This document shows, in pieces, positions 22,017 to 35,167 of a stretch of DNA of 64,000 nt; the first letter of the stretch is position 1; each line of letters begins with the position of its first letter. The notes beneath the pieces were generated by a model, which had not been told where the DNA came from, did not search any database, and saw nothing but the letters and a program-made list of their open reading frames with translations. Origin of the DNA: Helopsaltes ochotensis (lineage: Eukaryota; Chordata; Aves; Passeriformes; Locustellidae); contig VXBM01000001.1 of NCBI GenBank assembly GCA_013400155.1, forward strand, positions 3,364,092 to 3,428,091, given 5' to 3'. The translations under genes and the position numbers were made by a program.

Positions 22017-25000
22017 TTATGCTGCGTGTTAGAAAGTAAGATATTGGAATTTTCACTTCTTTAAGCGATAATGCATTTGGGAATAAATGAGACTAGTTGT
22101 GGTTTGTAGTTATTTTTGTTACTCCTTCTCTCTGAACTATGCAGCTGCAAAATTATGGAATATAAACTATGTGGCCAGAAATTTTACTTGTCTCATGAAT
22201 ATTACATGCCTTGGGCTAATACAGCTTATAAAATCTGGTGGCAAACTTAAAGAAATATAAATAAACTAGTGTCACATGTACGGTATTAGCTTGTTGATAC
22301 AGACAATGTCATTGAAGTTATAGTCAAGCTAAATAAGAAATTTGTTAATCTTATTCCTGCATGCTTCCTAAAGCCCGCAGTAATTTTGTATATATGTTTT
22401 TTCAAAATTATAAAATAAATTGCTACCTAAAGCATGTAACTGCTGATTATTCAGTGGTTAGCTGATGATTTACAGATGGGAGCTAGATGATCCAGATTTT
22501 AGGCCAAGAAGCTTTTTATAGTTCTGGTGTATCATTTGGATAAAATTGCAACCATGGATGCTTTAGAAGAAGGGTGATCAAGTAGTTAAAATGAGGTACC
22601 TCTTGTTAGGTTACTACATCTGTTCTTTATTTGACTGTGGTGAGTATGGTGAAACTTGCTGAGGCATTCATTAAAACATCTGTCTCTCGGGCATCTCTGC
22701 AGAGAATACCTAAATCTAAAAAGTGTGAGAAAGTGATAAAAAGTGAATTCACTTTTATAATTTCAGTCTAATCCTGTTATTTGCCTCAGTGCCTCTGTCC
22801 TGGATCTTCTTCCCTTGCCCTCTTCTGGCTGTTGCCTGTAGTCCAGGACTTCACTTCTGCATTTCACGTAGGTGGTGAGAGACTTCCCTCAGGTGCTGAG
22901 CTGAGCTTTTCCTCATGATGGTTTCCAAAGCTTATATGTAGATATTCTGCTTTGGTAAAATGCGTACTCTGAGAATATTATATCTCTGAGAAAAGGGTTT
23001 ATTGTGGTGAGCAATTGCCTAGAAATGTGTAAAGAGTTTTCTAAACTGATGTAGATTTCAGTGAGACTCTAGTATTAGATCAGTATAATTTATGTGATTG
23101 AAAGTGTCAGGCTCAAATAAGAGAGTCTTATAATTTTTAAGCCTCTTTTAAAAATACTCTTTTCAGTCTGTAAATTTATAAAAACATGAATAATACCTAA
23201 GATAAAAGAGATGTCTCAAAAAAAGTAAAATGTACAGAGCAACCCCGTAGTAGTTGCTCTATAGTCACATACAAGAGAATGTGTGACTTGCTTTAATAAT
23301 GTCACAAGCTTTGTAAACCTGTAAAATAGAGATAAATTTAGGAAAAAATAACTCCAGATCTGGCATTCTGAAAAGCACTAATTTTATATAGAGAAAATCA
23401 CTGTTAATGGTGAAATCTATCAAATGTTGAAGACACTTGTGTTGCTGGGTCAGGTGTGTTAACTGCATCCTCAATGGTTTTTATATTCTCTGTTGACGTT
23501 CTCCAAATGAGGTTGGTAGTTGACTTTCTTATTCAGTTCAGCTCCAAATCATTTCAGGAAGTTGTTATGCGTTAACTTTGCTATTTTATTAATATTAATC
23601 TCCTCCTCCCCTCTTTCTTCTCAGCTTAATTTAAACAGATGCTATAGCTGTGCATGTATCTGATTTCAGGCTCTAGGGCCACCAGTATGTCCTTAAAATT
23701 CTGAAATCAGCTCTAGAAATAGCCTTTAAAAGGTTTATGAGAGTAACCATCTTATTTTGTAGTACAAGCCATAACTGGAAATGTGATTTCATCTACTTTA
23801 AGATAAATTTGCAGTCACACAAACTGTAGTAACAGTGATTTATCACAGCTGTAAAAGATTGGTTCAAGCTCGAAAACTTACCCAACAATGAATGTTTTCA
23901 TGAGACTTATTGCCAAGGCAGGTATAGGGGAGGTTTTGTTTTTAATATCTCAGATGATTTAGTTGATCAGAGTGAGAGCAGAGTGGCAATTTATAATTGA
24001 CAGACTAAGTCTTTCTGTCAGGCAGCATTAGGTGTGGAGGAAAGGTCAGTGAATGCCACCACAGTTTTTCACTGCCCTTGGTAGCCAAGTATCTACATGA
24101 AAGTCGGTGTCAGAATTTCACCAAGTGACAACTGATTTAACCCTTCCTTCACCAGTTTTGAATGCAGCTCTGTCACTGCTGTGAGGCTTGTTAAATGGAA
24201 TGGCTGGGTTCAGTTGTCATCTTAATCTACAAGAATGACTGTAAATTTTCAAAACTTCTGCCCTTCAAATATGTATGGAGATTATACATAAAGAAATTTT
24301 GACAGTCGAAATCTTTCTTTCAAACCCAGGTACTTAGAGCACTCTGTAAAGGTGCCAAGGAGTCCAGCAATTTTTTTGATTTATTCTCTACACTGTAGAG
24401 GGAGCTGAGAGTACAGCAGACATCTGACATCTTGATGGAGTTCTGGAGATGTGTTCTGAGGCAGGAGTTGTTTGCTGATGCCTTTAAGTTTACGGTGAAC
24501 TCTGTGGATCAGTAGCCAGACTTTCTTGTACTGGATTTTAAGTCTTGGTACACTGCATCTGCTAAGTGGAAGTGATTTCAAGCTTTACAGCTTGAATTTG
24601 CAACTTCAATACTCTCTGTGCCATGTTCTCCTTCCTTTAATCTTGTCTGATCAAATCTTGCCATGTTGTCCCTGAATTTCTATCAAACCATACTGGTTAC
24701 AACTAGGAATGCCCCTTAAAGGCTTAATGCAATATTCCTTAGGATTTGGCAACATAAAGAAGATACTGGTTTTCCAAAGAGAGCTGCAAAACCCTTGTTC
24801 TCTGGCACTGGCAGTGTTATTCTCTGGGGTGTATCCTCTAAGAAAATTCCTAAGTATATCTCACAAAGATGAGCGATTATTTTTCATATTCAGTGGTGGC
24901 ATGCAGTGAAAATGAACTCAGATTTTGCTTTTTGTCTCTGCTCAGAACATCCCCTTCCTGTCCATCCTTTGGGCACTGGGTATCCCTGGGAGGAAGCACT

Positions 25001-26690
25001 GCTTGCACTGCCCTTCTCCCCAGGTGGGTTTTATGGCCGAACCTAATGTTTTCCCTGTTTCACATTAACAGGAAAAGCACCAAGAGAGCTATCCCAGAGA
25101 GGTGAGGTAGTTGTGCTTCACTGAAACCCAACTGATTTAATGGAATCTGTAAAATGAATATATGTTTGTGTGTTGGTTTTCATACTCAGTGATTTAATAA
25201 GGAGCTCAGTCTTAGGAGTGAAATTAGCTTTGCCTAAACAATGCAGTTGGAGTTTTCTTAAGCTACCTGAAGCTGATTGATGTATCTCAGCTAAGTCTTG
25301 CTCGCAGTTTTTGTTCTCCTGGTATTTCTCAGCAATGCAATTCTTATTCATCCCAATGCTCAGGTTGAAATCAGTGAAGTGGGAGGGAGAGTTGCTTGCT
25401 CAGAGTTGCAGCCTGAAACGCCGGAAATTTGATTTTGTTGCCAACTCACCCAGAAGTCTAAAGCCACATGAATAATTCTCTTTCTCGTACTTCGATTCAC
25501 TTTCTGTGGAATAATAATACTTAGAGAAATGGGTGTAATTTTAAGGGTAGAGAAAACTCAGATGTGCTTTATAAAACAAAGAACATTAGCGCTTTCAGTG
25601 GTAGGGACCTAATGAAGTTCATCTCATTTTTGTTTCTACTAGATCATCCTGGATTTTATCTTTGATCATAAAGCCTATGTGAAAGTTTTTTTTTTTTCCA
25701 TTATTCCTTTGCTTTTGATCTAACTGTTCTCAATACCTATTTTATTTTGCACTGGAAGCAAAGGGAGCTTGAAAGTCTGTATTTATTCATGTCCTATGCT
25801 GCTATTAAGAAAGATTATTGCCAAATAAATACAGTCTTGGTTCTGTTCAGCTACAGCCAGTAAGAGAAGGCTTTACAATAAAAAAAAACAACCTTTGAAA
25901 CTTAGCATAATTCGTAAAACAATTTGCCATTTCAAGTATCTGAAAATCTGTTTCCTTAAAAAAGGTTAAGAAAATTCTGTTGGCCAAGGAAAATACCTTT
26001 CAGAGTAAGAAACAATGTATTTGTATACATCCTCTAGTATGTGTATTGTAGTAATTAAAAAGGACACAGAAGATGCTGTCTTCTGCTTTTCTGCAGTTCC
26101 CTTTTGGTCTTGGCTATATGAAACTGACTTAGGTAGTACTTTAACATTTAAAAAACTTTTCCAGTACATACAGCATGATAATGATCTTCAGACGCATGTG
26201 TATAACACAGAAGATAGCTGTTGTGTCCTTCGTTGCTGTAGATGTAAGACACATCAAAAAACAATTTAAAATTCCACTTATGTTGGTTCTGCTGGATCCT
26301 AAAATAATGTCTGAGTATCTACACAGTAATGTCTGAAAGGTAACACGTCCCCTCTCTAGGACTGCTGGTTAGTCTGATGAAGGAAATGTGTCTGAGTGGT
26401 CTATCTCCAGCATCTATAACTCTGAAATGATGTAAATTTATGGATAGAGTCTTTCTAGATAGAAATGTGAAAATAACATCTAGATAACAGATTTTCCTCT
26501 CTATTTAGTATAGGGTTCTTAAGGCATGCTTGAGTTGAGTATCCGATTATTCAGCAGCAACACAATAATATAGCTTTTAGTTAAGAAGTGCTTCAGGGCT
26601 GACAGTCTGAATATTTTGCTGTGAAAAGAGCCCTCAGGGAGCCATGGACACTCAAAATGAAGCTGCTTGGTGAGATTCCCAAATTCTTAC
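22014..26690. other. Non-coding sequence with one GC-richer patch, no gene seen
   Basis: Mostly AT-rich with short frames. Around 24935-25110 GC content rises and a 78-codon plus frame runs toward gaggtgaggt, but its product matches nothing known and no acceptor supports it. A T-run lies near 25688-25698. No RNA gene or repeat family was recognised. Confidence 0.5.
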
Positions 26691-27045
26691 TCTCCTGACT
26701 TTCTGGTACCTGGACGGAGCTCTGGGTGAGCTTGACTGTGCTGTGGGCTCAGTCATCAGCAGCCTTTTCCCAATCCTGTGTGCAAGGGTGCTGTCCTGAA
26801 GTGCCGCCTGGGGAACCCTGACCTCTTCCCTGTCTCAAAATAGATGGCAGCCCCAAAGGTTTGCTGTGGGCTCCAGAGGGGGCAGTGAAGTGTCCTGCAG
26901 GGGTAAGTGCTGTGGCAGGGGAGTGTGAGGCTCCCAGCTCTGCCAGGCAAATCACTGTGCTAGGGTCTGCTACAGCAGAGGGCTTAGTGTCAGGCTTTGA
27001 AGGCAAGGAGGAGGCATTGCAGAAGTCATGACTCAAGGCTGGGGT
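26691..27045. other. GC-rich patch, unassigned
   Basis: This stretch is distinctly richer in G and C than its flanks. It contains ccagagggggcagtgaag at 26873-26890, which loosely resembles part of a CTCF site but is poor in the upstream half. Two minus-strand frames in different phases (95 and 64 codons) overlap here, are low-complexity and serine/proline/alanine-rich, and probably reflect low stop density. It ends beside a T7-GGG-A8 inverted repeat at 27045-27062. It could be a decayed repeat or a regulatory element. Confidence 0.3.
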
Positions 27046-27777
27046 TTTTTTGGGAAAAAAAAGGCCTGATTTTTTAAGGAATCCTCTAGTGTGCCCGGAT
27101 GGTACCCTTGGGTCAGATTTTTTTCTTCATTTGTTGTTATTGTTGGTTTTGTGTCCACAGTGTCTGGAAACTTCTCATTTTAAAGAAAGTTGACAACCAG
27201 ACTTCTCAGAGATGGAGACTTTAAAAAGTGTCAAGTCCCTCAAAAACTAGTTCCAGAGTTGTCATCTTGTAATAAGATGCATTTTATAAGTATAGAAACA
27301 TTTTTGAAATGAATGGAAAAGGAAATCAGAGCATGACACATTAGATAATATTGCTGTAGGTAGACAACTGATGGGGATGTGTTAAGCTTCACTTCAGCTA
27401 TATTGTTCTTATGGGAGTGTGTGCTTATCTTGCCATGAAATGCTTTAAGGTAATCTATTATTCTACATAGATATTCAAATTGGTTAGACCAGAATCATAC
27501 ATAATTAAGACATTGAGCCATTCTTATTAATATTTTCCCTAATGTATGCTGGATATAATTGATTTTGCACAGGAGCAATCAGTGCAGATTGCTTGGCTTA
27601 TGTGAAGGACTTGGAATGAAAATGTCTCTGTTTAGTCTAAAAGTGCCTAATACAAAGATTACAATGAAGAGATACATTTAAAGTCTGTATTGGGGTTTGT
27701 GTTGCCATCTTGAAATAGTTTATTTTTGGAAGTAAAATTCCTGCTTTTACCAAATCTTTTATACCCAAAGCTTTCAG
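27046..27777. other. AT-rich non-coding sequence, no gene seen
   Basis: After the T7-GGG-A8 hairpin sequence the stretch is AT-rich with no frame of note until the open segment discussed next. Confidence 0.5.
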
Positions 27778-27910
27778 AAAACTTGGTAAAGAAGGACTTC
27801 TGGTACCTGGTAACTATTCTGTGGCATTTACTGGGGCTTTTTGGCATCAGCCTCTATATTTCTGTAAGTGCCTTGCTGATATTCTATAAGAATTTGGAGT
27901 CTAATGGAGG
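27778..27910 (+). other. Candidate exon encoding a hydrophobic segment (speculative)
   Basis: A 133-base open segment follows ctttcag (ending 27777) and ends at a perfect donor, agg/gtaagt (gt at 27911). The frame enters one base into a codon and leaves two bases into one. Translation gives a charged start (ENLVKKDFW) and then a strongly hydrophobic stretch, WYLVTILWHLLGLFGISLYI followed by SVSALLIFY, that would form one or two membrane segments. The acceptor's pyrimidine tract is weak (ttatacccaaagctttcag). The wider frame lacks an ATG. I do not recognise the protein. T-rich DNA readily yields hydrophobic frames by chance, so this is a weak candidate despite the donor. Confidence 0.15.
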
Positions 27911-28485
27911 GTAAGTAAACAAACTTTAGAGGAGGGGTCCTAAGAAACAAGGAATACCAAAATTAACTTCAGTCAGTTCCAGAAACATAGCAGAAATAGA
28001 TATTTAAAAAGTTTGAAGGAAAATTATATTTGCTCTTTGTTTAGTCTTTGTAATAACATATTGTGAGCATGAGAATGATCACATTATTGAAATATTCAGG
28101 TTTAATGTTAGAAATGTTATTTAATAATTCTGAGAGTGTATATTTCAGTGTATTTTTTTCCAATACAGGGTTTTTTGGGTTTTTTTTGTTATCATCTGGC
28201 TGGCACTTGGTAGTCTTTAGGATTTGTTACATGGTTTCAGTCAAAATTCAGTAATAGTGCGAAATATTTGTACTAGCAACTTGCTGCCCTAAATTCTGTA
28301 CATTAATCATCTCCGATGTCAACTCAGTGAGCACAAAGTAATAGGTGTATGAGCAGCAAAGAAATAACAACTACGTGTGTTGCATGCAGTGCAGTTATAA
28401 ATGATAAAATGGCATTTCAATGGAAAAGAGATGGATGGGTGCCCATGCTGATTTTGGCTGTTACAAGAGTTGTCTGTTGTGCCCT
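27911..28485. other. AT-rich non-coding sequence, no gene seen
   Basis: Short chance frames, including overlapping opposite-strand frames at 28319-28594. Nothing recognised. Confidence 0.5.
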
Positions 28486-28517
28486 GTGCTTTCTTGTGCT
28501 TTCTTGTGCTTTCTTGT
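28486..28517 (+). repeat. 10-bp tandem repeat, three perfect copies
   Basis: The unit gtgctttctt is repeated three times without change (28486-28515), followed by a partial gt. It is a short microsatellite-like array within otherwise unique sequence. Confidence 0.92.
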
Positions 28518-30129
28518 CTTTGATGGATGATGGATCTTCCACATTGGTGCACCCAACTGCCCATTACTCTAATAGGGGCTTACCCAAAGAATGAATGTCT
28601 AAGGTGTTTATTTTAGGAATTATTTAAGGGCAGAATCTTTTTTTGTCATTCTTCTTCAAGCAGGTTCTGCTGATATCCTGAAGAACAAAAGTTCAGTATC
28701 GCTTGTAGACCACTTCAGTAAAGAGCTTGTTAATTACAGGTGTACCAGAAAAGACAGTCTTTATCTTACTTTACTTGTTTTCATTCATTAATACTCATAA
28801 CTTTACTCTCTTCCTTAATCCCGATTTTATTTCTTTTGTGCCTTTTATTTCTTCAATTCTTTCTGAAGACAGTCTCTGTTTTTAAAAAAATATGTGCAAC
28901 TGGTCTTATCTTTTCATGTCATTTCAGGCATCCCTGAAAGGTGCTATCACTCTCATAATTTATTCAAGGATCTGAAAGCATTTCTGAAAAAAAAAATAAA
29001 TTATTCTGTCATCATTAGTTTAGGAAAACTTAAAACTGCTGAAAGAAATGAATTGGGAAACCATTAGGAAAAACCGAGCTTCATTTAACATAGCTGTGAT
29101 CATTTCAGGATGCGATTCCCTGCAAAGGCTTTAGAATTCCTTGTGGATATTGCTGCCAGAGTTTATTATTTTAAAAGCAATGCATTCAGCTACAGTTATT
29201 GTATAACTAAATGTTTTAGGAGCCATTTGGCAGAAATGCACACTGTGAAGTAAAGCTGAATGTTTGCAATTGAGTATCAAACACAAGGTGGTTGAGTGAG
29301 CTGAACATTGACTAATGTGAAAGAAACAGGTACAAAGCAAGGTAGGAAGAAGTTGTGTAATGCAAGTTGAATCAAATGATAGGTGTCTTTGTATTATTTA
29401 TAGCAGTGTTTTGAACAGTTGTGCTGAGAGCTTTATTTCAGAGATTGCAACTATAGCTAAAATGGAATGAACATCAAATATTGAATAACACAGCCTTAGG
29501 AAGATAATTTTAAGTACCTGAGCTGATAGATACAGCATTTGAGACTGAGATTAAAAAAAGACAAATCACAAGTGAGACCGTCATTGACCACTTTAGCTTG
29601 GAAGCTGGGAAGTAGATGGACTCAGAAAATTGCTGTGTTGCATTCATCACATGGGATGAAAACTGCCTTCCCAAATGTCTTAGGAGAATTTTCTTAAAGC
29701 CCATTTTCTTGAGGTAACCACACTTCTCTTCACCAGTGCAGAATCTCTGAGTAATAAGACATGAGGATATTGCTTAGGCTTAAAATTAGTACTTTTAACA
29801 AGTAAGTGGAGTCTTCTTCTTACAGGAATTAATTATTGTCTAGTTAGGGACCCATGTTGGGAAAAGCAGAAGGAGATGCTGAAAAAGCTGAAGGTCTGCA
29901 TCCTCATGTTTGGAGTTCCTCAATCTGACATTTACTGTAACAATTCTCTTGCATAAATGTCTGGTCTGTGCAGTAAGTTTAGAGCAGATGACTTCTGCAC
30001 TGTCTCAATTTCAAATTTTTAGGGATTGTTCAATCTATTCTAGTCCACTTTACAAATAGTGATTGAGATCAAGATAATCCACAACAGCTATTGTGGATCA
30101 CAGAGTTACACAAAAGTGTCACTGTTTTA
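28518..30129. other. AT-rich non-coding sequence, no gene seen
   Basis: Several frames of 60-70 codons with no family resemblance. An A-run lies at about 28988-28998. No RNA gene or repeat was recognised before the CR1 fragment. Confidence 0.5.
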
Positions 30130-30232
30130 CCACTGAGCAGTGCTCTGATCTACCTGGGTCTGCTTTAGGCAGGAGATGTGCCTGGATGACCCCAGAGGTC
30201 CCTTCCAATCCAGATCATTGGGAGAATCAAAT
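30130..30232 (+). mobile_element. CR1-type LINE, truncated 3' end
   Basis: The segment contains the diagnostic agaggtcccttccaa at 30194-30208, preceded by tctacctgggtctgctttag and cctggatgacccc. This is the order seen at the 3' end of avian/reptilian CR1 elements (…ggatgacctccagaggtcccttccaacc…). The terminal octamer repeats normally present (attctgtg-like) have decayed to atcattgggagaatca. Only about 100 bases can be recognised, consistent with the 5' truncation typical of CR1 copies. The left edge is approximate. Confidence 0.8.
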
Positions 30233-33200
30233 TATCTGTCATCCTGCATTTTCTCCCTCACATGGACACTAACCCAAATCTGTTTTTTAAACCATTTTAC
30301 AGACTTGAAGCACCTTCAGAAAGAACTATAAATTTGTGTGATGGACTGTGTGCATTGTTTTGGGTTCACTTGCCCTTTGAATTAAATAAGAATAATCACT
30401 AGCTGTTTAAAACTTTGGGCTGTCACTCTGCTAGAGTGTGTATCAGTAGCTGTCTGAAGTGCCTTAGAAAAACTTCTTTGTCACTCCTTATTAGCAGGTA
30501 AAACTCTGCTCCTCTCAGTCTTTGACACCAGATAGAAGGTTGAGAAACATTCTGACATTCAGTCTTACTGGTTGAAGCAAAATAGAAAAAACTTAGATTT
30601 CCTAACCTAGCTCTTTAAATATATCCTTATGAGAAAAGATTTTCTTTTCAAATTCAGCTAGGAATTTTTTAATGATGCCAGACCAGATTTTTTTCAGGCT
30701 TTCAGTTTTCGTATGTATTACCCAAAGGATGCACAATGAGTTCTTTATTTCATTGAATTATCAGAAGGTATACATTGTCATTTTAAAAAAAATATTACTG
30801 CAGATAGCTCTTCTGCAGAATACAATTGCAATCTGAGCAGAACTTGTAAGTTCAGCTGGAAACATAAAAACAACAAACCAGTTTGTGGGGAAAAACAAAA
30901 TAAATTACTACAATGGAAACTTTTCAGTATTTTTCTGGATTTATAGTCAACAATTGTTACTGCTTAACTGTTTTAGTAACTGAGAGACATGACCATTTTG
31001 AAGACAATTCTGAGCAGTTTTCAGAAATAATGTAGAAACTTTATAATGCTCTTTTAGAAATACATAAAAGATGAGCAAAGCTGGCGAAAGCTAAATGTTT
31101 CAGGGTTTAAAAGAAGAGCAGTGAGCTGAATAAGAGAAGTGCTAAAAAGATCTTACAAAGGAAGCAAAAGGTAATATAAGAAGTGTAATAAAAAAGGAAT
31201 GGTGACTCAGAAAATTTTACTCTTTTTACAAAGTGACTTAGAAGTAAGTTACAGTAGAACCTGAATTAGGAAAGGTGAATTCTTTCTTATAAAATTTTGA
31301 ATTAAATGTTAATCATTTATTTGGTAGTCTTGTTAAAGTTCTTGAACTTCAAAATTCAAAATTTATTTGTAGAACAAAGTCTCCTGACTGTGTTGTATGT
31401 AGTGTAAAAAACAGGTCTGCCCCACCTGTGGAACAGTAAGACATTTTGGGGTGCTTGTAATCATTTAACTGAGCAGTGGAGTGTAAGCCCAGAAGAGAGG
31501 AATGGTTATGCTGACCTGGCTGTGAATCACCATGGGAAATCACTTACAGAAACCATTTTGAAGTGGGGAACCTAAATGAACTTCTTATTCCCACTGCAAT
31601 GAGTGTAAAAACTCATGTCCTGTAGGGCAAAGATGTTTCTCAGCTCTTGTCTGTCTGGTTGGTCAGCTCCAGTGATTGAGCATGCTGAAATGCTCAATCT
31701 GCACATTTTTCCAGTGCATTGTTCTCTCAGCTGCTCTGCAACTCCTGGTGGTGTTTGCACCAGTGCTGTTGGTGAATTGTATAAGAGTGTGAATGGGAAA
31801 CAAACATTAGAATGTAATCTTCCAACAATGTCAACTGAGTTGAATGAAAAGCGTGTCAAAAGCTAATCCTCCTGTAAACATTCACTTCATTAAATCCCTT
31901 TGCATATTGTGCAGGCTTGCTCAACGGAGAACTTTAAAATTTTAATATTCTGTAGGAATCTCATTTTTCCCACTAAAAATGGATTTAAAATACATATTGA
32001 TAGAGGGATGTGCTGTGAGTCAAAGGCAAAACCAAGAACATCAGGGCATGCAGACCCATGCTGTCGCCAGTTGGCTGCATATGCTTTTAGAAATGGTGTT
32101 TTATTGCAAGTTCAGACATGAGGGTTTCCTTTTCATTGTAGTGAGTGCTTTGAACAATTCCTCTCTTTCTCCAAAGAAAATGTTGACAATGGAATCTTTG
32201 ATCTTCAGAAACTAATGGACATGACAAATTTAATTCATGTAAATAATTCTGCTAGGTTCAGTAAGACCCATCACAGGAAGTTAAACCTGCATAACTATCT
32301 CTCAAGTAAAGACCATGCACATGATAGGTATAGTGATATAGTCCAAAAGTTCACTTAGATAAAGTTCTCTCTTCAAAAGATGTAATGAAAATGCTGTCTT
32401 ATCAAAAGATCATATGGGATTTTTTTAAATTAACATTTGAAAAACATTACATGCACTCAAGTTCAAATCTTGTAAAAGCAAGATTTATCTAGACAGCTGG
32501 ATGGTGTTATAAGTGTCCATATTGTAGTAAAATAGTAATGATTTATCACATTTTTTTATATCCTCTTATATTCTGTTCAGTTTAATCTTATGTGATTTTA
32601 GGGAATATCACTGCATAATTACAGTTTACTGTTTCAGTGCTATATTGCTATTGTCAAACCTTTTTCTGCAATCATCTACTCATGATGTAAATTTTCCAGG
32701 TGCTGACTTTCTTGAATACAATTTATTAAAGTGAGAGCACAGAATCCTGTATGACACTTGGGGTGTTCAGTGATCTTTAGAAATAACCTTTAGACCTCAA
32801 ATTCTTGTGGGAAAGAAGAGTTTTACTTAATAGGATCGTCTAGTTCAGAATTTCTTTAGTGCTTGGCAAAAGTCATAAAATAGACAAGTACATTTCTTTT
32901 CAGAAGTACTTGCAGTCCTATTAGTAATGCTTTGATTCCTACTGCTTCTTGTCCTGTTCAGTTAATTAATATAATTCTGTAGTGGAGTGGGCTTGTTCAA
33001 AAGCTGAAAACTCTTTAACTCCCCCACTGTTAGGAAATCATATTAAAATTTATATTTGAGAGTGACCTTGCTGCTTCCTTTTGTTGCTACATTAAAACCA
33101 CTAACCCAGTATTAGGGAGAGAATGAGTTGTGTGTCCTGCTAGTGATGATAATATTTTGTTTTACTATTTGAATTGTGATGTTGCTTACAGAAAAAGGCT

Positions 33201-35129
33201 CTTGAATATGATTTTATCTAATTAAATCAGTTGATGTGGTAATTAATATGAGTACTCTCTGGGTTTGGTATTTTGAATGTGACCTAGCGCAGTCCCTTAT
33301 ATAATCCAAGAGGACTCTTGATGAAAAGCCACCAGTATGAACACCAAAGACAAAAAATAAGCATTTTGCATTATACTTTAAATTACTGAAAGTGAGGCTA
33401 TTGAACAGTGGTTTTCCACAAAAGCAATATTCAGTTTCCATACTGCAGGTTCTCCCACATTCTGTTAAATTTATGACAGAGTATTATCATTGATTTGCAC
33501 TTTTGTAAGGACTTTCATTTAAATAACTAATTACCTAAAAGGAAATTTCTTGATGCTTATGCTTTCTTTTACTATCATCAAATAGTGTCAAGATCTGCCA
33601 TGTACTGCTGGTACTGTACAAATTAGAATGCTAATTAGCACAGTGTTACTGCCTCTTTGGCTATAGCTCTTTGAGGTTTATTTCTTGCCATATGAACACG
33701 CTATGTGCCATAGAAGGCGGTTTTTGAGTATTTTTACGTTTTCTCTAATGCTTGGTATTGCTGCAAGTGAATGGGCTTAACAAAAGCTGGTATATGTGAA
33801 AGATAATGATAAAACCAGCTGGAATTGGAGGTGCTGAGAGACTAGGTTTTATTGCCTTCTACAGGATTTTGGTATGATTCTTTTTACGAATACTGACCAC
33901 ATGCTTTGTTTCATTTGAAAAGACAATACAGTAGGCCACAGCCTTCAGGAAGAGAGGTGTACTTTAGGCCATTATATGCATCTTTACTCTTCTGGTAATT
34001 TAGCTTTATGCTCTTTTAAGTTTCGATGTTCTCAAAGTCCGGAGGAGAGGCAGACACTGTGGATCACTGTGCACAGATATTTATATATAATAAATTAATA
34101 AGTACTCCCAGTATCTTTACAACTTTTCTTTCCTTGTGTTTGGGCATCAGACTGTGTAGATGTCCACCACACCCCATTCCTCCTGTGAGCTGTCAGTAGT
34201 GTTTTCAGTCCTTTTTCTCTTTTCACTTGTTCAATCAGTTTTGTTGTTGTTCTGTGACTTCCCTCCCAGTCTGTATGTATAGTTCTAACACTATCTGTTG
34301 AAGTCCTAGGTAGTAGCACAGCTGTGGTTTTCAGTAGGGAGAGGGGACGAAAAAAGTGCAATTAGTACCTGTATTTTATGATAGCTCCATGTATCTCTCT
34401 ATGTGTGGCACAAAAAGCAGGTAGCCCTTTTAAAATTTATTTTTCTATTTCTGCCATAAGGAGTTTGTGGGCAAACTCCTTAATTTGTTTCTGTGGTGCA
34501 GCTCTCAATGAATTATGGACGTTATGGAGAATAAACAATAGTCTGGTTTACCAAGAAGGATTTTAAAATATTACAAAAAGTTTAGAGAAACTTAGGTTTT
34601 CATTTTACACTGTAGGATTTCAATACAAATGATTCCGGTCTTATTGTGATACTACAAAGAAATCAAATTCATTTTTCCATACCAGCATTTCAGGGAATTT
34701 CACAGGATGTCTGCTCACACTCCCTTTGTGTCTAACCACATATCATATGTAAAGAGAACGAACATCTTAAACTGCAATGTGTCAGCTGTTTTCAGGCTTC
34801 CACGAAAAATGATTAATTACAATTTGTACTTAAATTGTTATTTTGAAACAAAAGATACTTGAAGTTGCTTGATGTTAAGTTAGTAACATCATAACGTGTA
34901 AGAGAAACTGCAGAACTCTAACCACAGTTTCTGAACAGAACCCCAACACAGTTGTTCTAGATGTACAATCTCAGTGGACCAGGTTTTGTGTCTTTTTTCA
35001 AATTCTCGTGGATGTCCACCTAGTACACCTTTCTACTTGAGAAGTGGAAAACAACAGGGATTAAGAGGGAGTGCACAGCAGGGGCAGGTGTGGTTGGGGG
35101 TCTGGTTGGTATTTCCTGTAGCACTTGAG
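30233..35129. other. AT-rich non-coding sequence, no gene seen
   Basis: The plus frames at 31900-32215 and the minus frames at 31572-31859 and 34095-34361 are 70-95 codons long, overlap chance frames on the other strand or start from non-ATG codons, and match no known family. No repeats were recognised. Confidence 0.5.
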
Positions 35130-35167
35130 TGTCCCTTCAGTTGTGCTCTGTCCCTTCAGTTGTGCTC
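35130..35167 (+). repeat. Perfect 19-bp tandem duplication
   Basis: tgtcccttcagttgtgctc occurs at 35130-35148 and again directly after it at 35149-35167 with no mismatch. The perfect identity suggests a recent event; it is a candidate length polymorphism. Confidence 0.95.

Noticed and set aside
22440..22500. gctgatgattt followed downstream by ctagatga, box C/D snoRNA-like words
   Set aside because: No convincing terminal stem or correctly spaced box D pair.
34095..34361. 88-codon minus frame rich in Thr, Arg and Lys (VKREKGLKTLL, TDWEGSHRTTTK)
   Set aside because: It starts from a non-ATG codon, matches no known protein and has no splice sites or conservation evidence that I could assess.
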